The notes under the pieces are model-generated. The model was not told where the DNA came from, ran no database searches, and saw only the letters and a list, made by a program, of their open reading frames with translations. Shown here in pieces: positions 3,622 to 8,176 of a DNA stretch of 8,176 nucleotides. Source of the stretch: JAQGHR01 sp031411935. GTDB taxonomy: Bacteria; Planctomycetota; Planctomycetia; Isosphaerales; Isosphaeraceae. How positions within the stretch are numbered: position 1 is the stretch's first letter; the number at the start of each line of letters is the position of its first letter. A program made the position numbers and the translations under genes. The stretch is from assembly GCA_031411935.1 (NCBI GenBank), contig JANOBY010000181.1, positions 1 through 8,176 of the forward strand, read 5' to 3'.

Positions 3622-4647
3622 ATGCGGATCGCCCTGGACGCCATGGGGGGCGACGAGGCCCCCGGCCCGATCATCGAGGGGGCCATCGAGGCAGTCCACG
3701 CCGACCCCGCCATGACCGTCGTGCTCGTGGGCGACCAGGAGCGGATCGCCGACGAGCTGGCCCGGTTCCCCGACGCCGCGCGCGATCGCCTGCCGATCCA
3801 CCACGCCAGCGAGGCTATCGGCATGGACGAGAAGCCGGTCGAGGCCCTGCGAAAGAAGCGAGACAACTCCATCTCCAGGAGCTGGATGCTCCTGGCCAAG
3901 GGGGAGGTCGCGGCGGTGGTCTCGGCGGGCAACACCGGCGCGATGGTGGCCTCGGGCCTGTTCAACGCGAAGATGTTCCTGCCCGGGGTGCGTCGCCCCG
4001 CGATCGCCGCCGTGTGGCCCTCCAGGAAGGGGCCGGTCGCCATCCTCGACGTGGGGGCCAACATGTCGCCCAAGCCCGAGGACCTGTACCAGTACGGCGT
4101 GATGGGGGCGGTCTACGCCGAGCACGTCCTGGGCATCTCCGAGCCGACCGTCGGCCTCCTGAACGTGGGCAGCGAGGAGGATAAGGGCAACGACCTCGTC
4201 CGCGAGGCCCGAGCCCTGTTCCTCAAGAGCCCCCTGGCCCCCCGATTCGTGGGGAACATCGAGGGACGCGACCTCTACGACGGCCACGCCCGCGTGGTCG
4301 TGTGCGAGGGGTTCACGGGCAACGTCATGCTCAAGATGGGCGAAGGCGCTGTCGAGTTCTTGTTCGCGCAGCTTCGGGAAGAGATGGGCAAGTTCATGCC
4401 GTTCCTCCCGCCCGAGGTCGCCGGCAAGATGGGCGGAGGGTTGCAGGCCCTGAAGTCCCGCTACGAGTACAAGGAATTCGGCGGGGGCCCTCTGCTGGGC
4501 ATCCGTGGCGCCTGCATCATCTGCCACGGGTCGAGCGACGCCCGCGCGATCAAGAACGCCCTCCGCGTGGCGGGCATCATGGCGCAGGAAAAGATCGGGC
4601 AGGAGATGGTCAAGGGGCTGGCCGAGGCCCCTACGACGGCGGATTGA
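3622..4647 (+). CDS. plsX: Phosphate acyltransferase PlsX
   Basis: A 341-residue PlsX, the cytosolic, membrane-associated enzyme that converts acyl-ACP and phosphate to acyl-phosphate. PlsY uses that product to acylate glycerol-3-phosphate, the first step of phospholipid synthesis. Family motifs are intact: LDAMGGD at the N-terminus (5-11), SAGNTGA (101-107), DVGAN (143-147), NVGSEEDKGN (181-190), GFTGNV (230-235) and CHGSSDARAIKNA (301-313). Length is normal for the family. The start at 3622 puts the first motif directly at the N-terminus, as in homologues, and GGAG lies 8 nt upstream. It is the first gene of the plus-strand lipid cluster and is driven by the promoter at 3413-3441 through a hairpin-rich leader. 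The next gene is 192 nt away. Confidence 0.97.
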   Translation: MRIALDAMGGDEAPGPIIEGAIEAVHADPAMTVVLVGDQERIADELARFPDAARDRLPIHHASEAIGMDEKPVEALRKKRDNSISRSWMLLAKGEVAAVVSAGNTGAMVASGLFNAKMFLPGVRRPAIAAVWPSRKGPVAILDVGANMSPKPEDLYQYGVMGAVYAEHVLGISEPTVGLLNVGSEEDKGNDLVREARALFLKSPLAPRFVGNIEGRDLYDGHARVVVCEGFTGNVMLKMGEGAVEFLFAQLREEMGKFMPFLPPEVAGKMGGGLQALKSRYEYKEFGGGPLLGIRGACIICHGSSDARAIKNALRVAGIMAQEKIGQEMVKGLAEAPTTAD

Positions 4648-4839
4648 CGGGGGAGAGGAAGCGGCGAAGGCCCTGGGAAGCTCAGAGCAGGACGTCTCGA
4701 GATGGGCCCTTCACTTGCTCGGTGGATCCGACAGGATCACCGGGGGTTCGGCCCGCCGCCGGCGCGGCCTGGCTTCCCCGACCTTCGCGATCTCCTGTCG
4801 CTTTCGTGAGGAAGCCATCCTTCCCGAGGATCAAGACCC

Positions 4840-5181
4840 ATGCCCGTGTTGCTCAAGACCGTGGTGCTTCTCACCCTCTCGAACATCTTCATGACCTTCG
4901 CCTGGTACGGGCATCTCAAGAGCCTGAAATCGCAGCCGTGGATCATCGCCGCGCTCGTGAGCTGGGGGATCGCGCTGTTCGAGTATCTTCTGCAGGTGCC
5001 GGCCAACCGCATCGGCTCCGAGCAATACAAGATCGGGCAGTTGAAGATCCTTCAGGAAGTGATCACGCTGGCCGTGTTCGTGCCCTTCGCCGTGTTTTAC
5101 ATGAAGCAGCCGCTCCGCCTGAATTACCTGTGGGCGGGGTTGTGCCTGTGCGGGGCCGTCTTCTTCGTTTTCCGCGACTGA
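4840..5181 (+). CDS. DUF486 (DMT-superfamily) small membrane protein
   Basis: A 113-residue integral membrane protein of the DUF486 family, related to drug/metabolite transporters and of unknown substrate. Family hallmarks are present: LSNIFMTFAWYGHLK (13-27), SWGIALFEYLLQVPANRIG (41-59) and QLKILQEVITL (67-77). Four hydrophobic segments are visible at about 5-25, 33-53, 68-88 and 95-112, so the protein is full length and would probably work as a dimer, like other four-helix members. The start is set by GAGG about 10 nt upstream. It lies 192 nt after plsX and 40 nt before fabD, in the position where fabH is found in many bacterial clusters. Nothing in the sequence links it biochemically to lipid synthesis. 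The 4648-4839 spacer holds no recognisable gene or promoter. Confidence 0.92.
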   Translation: MPVLLKTVVLLTLSNIFMTFAWYGHLKSLKSQPWIIAALVSWGIALFEYLLQVPANRIGSEQYKIGQLKILQEVITLAVFVPFAVFYMKQPLRLNYLWAGLCLCGAVFFVFRD

Positions 5182-5221
5182 ACCTCAGATCGCACGATTG
5201 ACCGAACCGGAAGGACTCACC

Positions 5222-6136
5222 ATGCCTCGGATCGCTTTCCTTTTCCCCGGCCAGGGGGCCCAGGCCGTGGGGATGGCCCGCGAGCTCGACCGCGACCTGC
5301 CCGCAGCACGCGCCCTGTTCGACCGCGCCAACGAGGTCCTGGGCTTCGACCTCCGCCAGATCTGCTTCGAAGGGCCTCCTGAGGCCCTGGAAAGCACCGA
5401 CGTGAGCCAGCCGGCGATCTTCGTGGCGAGCCTCGCGGCGCTGGAGGACCTGAAGGCGACGAAGCCCGAGGTGGTCGAGGCCTGCGAAGGGGCGGCGGGC
5501 CTGAGCCTGGGCGAGTACACGGCGCTGGTGTTCTCCGGGGCCATGGATTTTGAGACCGGGCTGAAGGTCGTCCGCAGGCGAGGCCAGGCCATGCAAGAGG
5601 CCGCCGTGGCCTCCCCCAGCGGCATGACCAGCGTGCTCGGCCTGGACGAGGCCAAGATCGACGAGCTTTGCGAGCGGATCGCCCCTCAGGGACGTCTCTG
5701 GAAGGCGAACATGCTCGGGCCCGGCAACATCGTGGTCTCGGGCGAGAAGGCCGCGCTCGCCCAGATCGAGCCGATCGCCACCGAGCTGGGGGCCTCCCGC
5801 GTGATCCCCCTGGCCGTGGCCGGGGCGTTCCACACTCCGCTCATGACCCCCGCCGACAATCGCCTGGCCGAAGCCCTGGCCGAGGCCCAGGTCACGCCGC
5901 CCCGGTTGCCGGTCTACTCGAATGTGGACGCCGCACCGCACACGAACGACCCCGACATGATCCGCGCCACCCTCGTCGCGCAGGTGATCCAGGGCGTGCG
6001 CTGGGACGACTCCATGCGTCGGATGATGGCCGACGGATTCGACACCTTCTACGAGATCGGACCTGGCCGAGTCCTGACCGGCCTCCTGAAGCGCATCGAC
6101 CGCAAGACCCCGTGCACGAGCGTCCCCGCGCGTTGA
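5222..6136 (+). CDS. fabD: Malonyl-CoA:ACP transacylase FabD
   Basis: A 304-residue cytosolic FabD that moves the malonyl group from malonyl-CoA to the phosphopantetheine arm of AcpP, supplying the extender unit for fatty-acid synthesis. Visible active-site features are FPGQGAQ (8-14; oxyanion Gln11), the nucleophile elbow GLSLGEY with Ser95, Arg120 in the RRRGQAM stretch that holds the malonyl carboxylate, and catalytic His204 in AGAFHTPLM. VYSNVDA (231-237) is another conserved block. Length is typical. An in-frame ATG at 5198 would add eight residues. I chose 5222 because GGAAGG lies 7 nt before it and the conserved PRIAFLFPGQG starts immediately. It lies 40 nt after the DUF486 gene and 131 nt before fabG. 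Confidence 0.97.
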   Translation: MPRIAFLFPGQGAQAVGMARELDRDLPAARALFDRANEVLGFDLRQICFEGPPEALESTDVSQPAIFVASLAALEDLKATKPEVVEACEGAAGLSLGEYTALVFSGAMDFETGLKVVRRRGQAMQEAAVASPSGMTSVLGLDEAKIDELCERIAPQGRLWKANMLGPGNIVVSGEKAALAQIEPIATELGASRVIPLAVAGAFHTPLMTPADNRLAEALAEAQVTPPRLPVYSNVDAAPHTNDPDMIRATLVAQVIQGVRWDDSMRRMMADGFDTFYEIGPGRVLTGLLKRIDRKTPCTSVPAR

Positions 6137-6161
6137 GCCCGAACCGGGATGCGGTTTCGTG

Positions 6162-6190
6162 TTGATCGCCGGGGGCTGCGGATTTATAAC
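6162..6190 (+). promoter_or_regulatory. Candidate internal promoter upstream of fabG
   Basis: TTGATC (6162-6167, 4/6), a 17-nt spacer and TATAAC (6185-6190, 5/6) lie in the 131-nt gap between fabD and fabG. A transcript would start near 6197, about 70 nt before the fabG ATG. This would allow fabG and later genes to be expressed independently of the plsX promoter. Confidence 0.5.
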
Positions 6191-6267
6191 CGAGCCCCTG
6201 GACGTCGATCGGCATTCGCTCCGGCCCGACGGATGTTCTCTCTCGCTTTTCAAAGGATGACTCCAGC

Positions 6268-7044
6268 ATGGCCGACGCGGACGCCCCGAAACCGGGCTGC
6301 AAGGTGGATTTGAGCGGCCAGGTCGCGCTCGTGACCGGGGCCTCTCGTGGGATCGGACGCGCGATCGCCGTGCGTCTTGCCGAGTGCGGGGCGTCGATCG
6401 CCGCCGTGGCCCGCACGATCGAGGGGCTGAGCGGCACCCTGGAGGCGATCCGCTCCGCCGGTGGGACCGCCGAGCCGTTCGCCGGCAGCGTGGCCGACCC
6501 CGCCGACGTGACACGGATCATCGCCGAGGTCGAAGCCAAGTTCCCCAAGGTCCAGATCCTGGTGAACAACGCCGGCGTGACCAAGGACGGCCTCATGCTC
6601 CGCATGGAGGACTCGGCCTGGGACGACGTGATCGACACCAACCTCAAGGGCACGTTCCTCTTCTGTCGCGCGATCGGGGCCATGATGATTCGCCAGCGGT
6701 ATGGCCGGATCATCAACATTTCGAGCGTGAGCGGCATCATGGGCAACCCCGGACAGGCGAACTACTCCGCGAGCAAGGCGGGCGTGATCGGATTCACCAA
6801 GACGATCGCGCGGGAGCTCGCCTCGCGGAATATCACCGTGAACGCGGTGGCGCCCGGGTTCATCACGACCGACATGACCGACGTGTTGCCCGACAAGGTG
6901 AAGGCCGAGGTCAAGGAGCGGATCCCGGTGCGACGCCTGGGCGCGCCCGAGGACATCGCCGACCTCGTCTGCTACCTGTCCGGCCCGGGCGCGGGGTTCC
7001 TGACCGGGCAGTCGATCGCGGTGGACGGCGGGATGACCTGCTAA
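6268..7044 (+). CDS. fabG: 3-oxoacyl-ACP reductase FabG
   Basis: A 258-residue short-chain dehydrogenase/reductase that reduces 3-oxoacyl-ACP with NADPH in each elongation cycle, normally as a tetramer. The Rossmann motif TGASRGIG spans 23-30, with Arg27 typical of NADPH preference, and NNAG lies at 100-103. The catalytic tetrad can be placed at N125 (DTNLKG), S153 (ISSVSG), Y166 and K170 (YSASK). PG at 196-197 and the C-terminal TGQSIAVDGGM match FabG proteins. The N-terminus is about 13 residues longer than in E. coli FabG. The start is supported by AAAGGA upstream; the ATG at 6257 is out of frame. The neighbouring fabD and acpP genes support a fatty-acid role over other SDR functions. Confidence 0.96.
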   Translation: MADADAPKPGCKVDLSGQVALVTGASRGIGRAIAVRLAECGASIAAVARTIEGLSGTLEAIRSAGGTAEPFAGSVADPADVTRIIAEVEAKFPKVQILVNNAGVTKDGLMLRMEDSAWDDVIDTNLKGTFLFCRAIGAMMIRQRYGRIINISSVSGIMGNPGQANYSASKAGVIGFTKTIARELASRNITVNAVAPGFITTDMTDVLPDKVKAEVKERIPVRRLGAPEDIADLVCYLSGPGAGFLTGQSIAVDGGMTC

Positions 7045-7334
7045 ATTTTTTTCCGGGGGGCGGGAAATCCCCGTCCGTCCGTCCCCTGGTTCCTGGGGAT
7101 CTCGCGGGATCGCGGCCATCCACTTGGCCGCGCCGTAGCGAGGAGTGCTAGACAACTTAGGGCGAGGTTGCTAGCTTGGGCTTCTTCGGTGGCCGTCTCG
7201 CCCTCGCGTGGGGTGCGTTCGATGGATTCGCGGGCGTGTCCCGGCCGATAAGAACGAAATGATGTCGCCGCCGCGCCTCGTCGATGCCGGATGCGTGACG
7301 GACCTTGACTTAGAGACCAGCAGGAGGTCTTCCC
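7045..7334 (+). other. Structured 290-nt spacer / acpP leader
   Basis: No coding sequence is supported. A perfect hairpin CGCGGCCA-TCCACT-TGGCCGCG lies at 7111-7132, and a longer-range inverted repeat AGGGCGAG/CTCGCCCT (7159-7166 with 7197-7204) encloses 30 nt. A run of seven T follows the fabG stop but no hairpin precedes it. I found no convincing promoter. The region ends in the AGGAGGT ribosome binding site of acpP. It may hold a terminator or processing site that lets acpP be expressed at its own level. Confidence 0.55.
7323..7329 (+). promoter_or_regulatory. Strong Shine-Dalgarno site that fixes the GTG start of acpP
   Basis: GGAGGTC, part of AGGAGGT, ends a few nucleotides before the GTG at 7335. 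It is the closest match to the anti-Shine-Dalgarno sequence among the genes here. It justifies a GTG start and fits the high level at which AcpP is normally made. Confidence 0.75.
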
Positions 7335-7568
7335 GTGTCTGTGGAAGAACGCGTGATCGAGATCGTCAGCGAGCAGATGGGTGTGGCCAAGGATCAAATC
7401 TCCCGAGAGACGTCGTTCGTGAACGACCTCGGCGCCGATTCGCTGGATACCGTCGAACTCGTCATGGAGTTCGAAGAGGAATTCGACATCACGATCCCCG
7501 ACGAGGAGGCCGAGAAGATCCAGTCCGTGGGTCAGGCCATCACGTATATCGAGGAACATTCGAAGTAA
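7335..7568 (+). CDS. acpP: Acyl carrier protein AcpP
   Basis: A 77-residue acidic acyl carrier protein that carries the growing fatty-acyl chain on 4'-phosphopantetheine between FabD, FabG, FabF and PlsX. The attachment motif DSL is intact, with Ser36 in GADSLDTVELV, and the recognition helix II with its acidic EFEEEF follows. Helix I (VEERVIEIVSEQMG) and helices III/IV (PDEEAEKIQSVGQAITYIEE) match the family, and the length is standard. The start is GTG, set by AGGAGGT upstream. It is followed after 14 nt by a divergent second ACP-like gene and then fabF. Confidence 0.97.
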   Translation: MSVEERVIEIVSEQMGVAKDQISRETSFVNDLGADSLDTVELVMEFEEEFDITIPDEEAEKIQSVGQAITYIEEHSK

Positions 7569-7582
7569 ATCGGGCCGGGCTC

Positions 7583-7921
7583 ATGCCCTACGTCGAGGAT
7601 CGTGGCGGGCAGGACTTCGACGGACTCGATCCGTGGAAGGGATATCCCGTCGCGATCGTCGAGCGGGTGCTCCCCCTCTGTGAAGCCTACGGTCCGTGGC
7701 GTCCGACGCTTGCGATCGGCCCGGAGACGCGCTTCTTTCCCGTCGCGATGGACCGGCGAATCGATCATCCCTTCCTCCCCTCCCTGGATCTCATCTCGAT
7801 GGACGATGTCGAGCTGGTCATCGAGGTGGAGAAGGCGTTTTCGATCTCGATCTCCGACGAGGATGCCCAGTCGATCGAAACCGTGGGACAGCTCATTCCA
7901 TTCGTGAAGGATCGCACCTAG
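7583..7921 (+). CDS. Divergent ACP-like protein, tandem paralogue of AcpP
   Basis: A 112-residue protein between acpP and fabF. Its C-terminal part (72-110) aligns without gaps to AcpP from Ser36 on, with 19 of 39 residues identical (SMDDVELV against SLDTVELV, and VGQ in the helix IV region). The serine that would carry phosphopantetheine is kept (Ser72), but the motif is ISM instead of DSL, and the Asp that AcpS-type transferases normally need is replaced by Ile71. Residues 23-37 (VAIVERVLPLCEAYG) resemble helix I, and IGPETRFF (45-52) resembles the following ISRETSF. About 13 extra residues lie between that point and the Ser, and about 20 precede helix I. The ATG at 7583 follows acpP by 14 nt with a weak ribosome binding site; the stop is 2 nt before fabF, so translation is probably coupled. 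Function unknown: a specialised carrier, a FabF partner, or a carrier no longer modified. Confidence 0.82.
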   Translation: MPYVEDRGGQDFDGLDPWKGYPVAIVERVLPLCEAYGPWRPTLAIGPETRFFPVAMDRRIDHPFLPSLDLISMDDVELVIEVEKAFSISISDEDAQSIETVGQLIPFVKDRT

Positions 7922-7923
7922 TC

Positions 7924-8176
7924 ATGTCGCGTCGCGTCGTCATCACGGGTCTCGGTGTGGTCACGGGGCTCGGCCACACGGTCAAGGAATTCTGGGATGG
8001 TCTGACCGCCGGCAGGAGCGGGGTTGGGCCTCTCGACATCTTCGACACGACCGAGTTCAAGGTCCATTTCGGCGGCCAGATCCGCAACTGGGACCCTGCC
8101 GCGCTGTTCGGCGTGAAGGAAGCCCGGCACCTGGACCGGTTCGCCCAGTTCGCCATGAGCGCCGCGACCCAGGCCG
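7924..8176 (+). CDS. fabF: 3-oxoacyl-ACP synthase II FabF (partial, N-terminus)
   Basis: The first 84 residues of a beta-ketoacyl-ACP synthase II, running off the window. RRVVITGLGVVTGLGHTVKEFWDGLTAGRSGVGPLDIFDTTEF is the typical FabF N-terminus, followed by the conserved DRFAQFAMSAATQA helix. The catalytic Cys-His-His residues lie beyond the window. FabF condenses malonyl-ACP with acyl-ACP and releases CO2, elongating the chain. The gene begins 2 nt after the stop of the ACP-like gene. Its place after acpP is the common bacterial order. Confidence 0.95.
   Translation, partial: MSRRVVITGLGVVTGLGHTVKEFWDGLTAGRSGVGPLDIFDTTEFKVHFGGQIRNWDPAALFGVKEARHLDRFAQFAMSAATQA

Noticed and set aside
2833..4527. 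564-codon minus-strand open frame
   Set aside because: It lies antisense to plsX and overlaps dps out of frame. It reflects GC-rich third-position bias and has no recognisable domain.
5063..6514. 483-codon minus-strand open frame
   Set aside because: Antisense to fabD and part of fabG; low-complexity Arg/Gly/His composition typical of a reverse-strand shadow.
7035..7060. T7 run after the fabG stop as an intrinsic terminator
   Set aside because: No stable hairpin precedes the T-run on the plus strand.

Overview
The window looks like a GC-rich bacterial chromosome, most plausibly a planctomycete and possibly from the Isosphaeraceae. That guess rests on GC content, codon use, the loosely packed fatty-acid operon with long leaders, and a tandem ACP-like gene. 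No rRNA or other strict taxonomic marker is present, so the assignment is an inference.

Positions 1-1635 (minus strand) hold a dense tRNA array. Sixteen complete tRNA-like genes and one cut off by the window edge are packed 10-83 nt apart, all in one orientation, with no encoded CCA and no protein gene between them. In transcription order they are Phe-GAA, Glu-TTC, Lys-TTT, Ile-GAT, Lys-CTT, Thr-CGT, Gly-GCC, Pro-TGG, Asn-GTT, Ser-CGA, Gln-CTG, Leu-TAA, Leu-CAG, Asp-GTC, Leu-CAA, Tyr-GTA and a partial CAT tRNA. Every anticodon occurs once. Many members break normal tRNA rules: three Leu tRNAs lack the long variable arm, four tRNAs have C33 instead of U33, five lack U8, the Tyr tRNA has a collapsed D-arm, Lys-CTT carries G3:U70, and several have stem mismatches. 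This is the most unusual part of the window. It resembles the auxiliary tRNA arrays of phages and other mobile elements more than a housekeeping tRNA operon.

Positions 1636-2026 are gene-free. They hold a perfect 12-bp hairpin, a plus-strand tRNA-Ala-like relic and candidate terminator hairpins for the next gene. Two minus-strand genes follow: a DUF2203 protein (2027-2488) with its own TATAAT promoter, and a Dps-type ferritin (2733-3245).

From 3246 onward everything runs on the plus strand as a fatty-acid/phospholipid synthesis cluster: plsX, a DUF486 membrane protein in the place often occupied by fabH, fabD, fabG, acpP, a divergent second ACP-like gene, and fabF (cut by the window end). 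plsX has a strong sigma70-type promoter and a leader with three consecutive perfect hairpins, two of them followed by T-rich tracts, which suggests attenuation. fabG appears to have an internal promoter. acpP sits behind a 290-nt structured spacer with a perfect AGGAGG ribosome binding site. FabD loads malonyl groups onto AcpP, FabF and FabG carry out condensation and ketoreduction, and PlsX passes the finished acyl chain to phospholipid synthesis.
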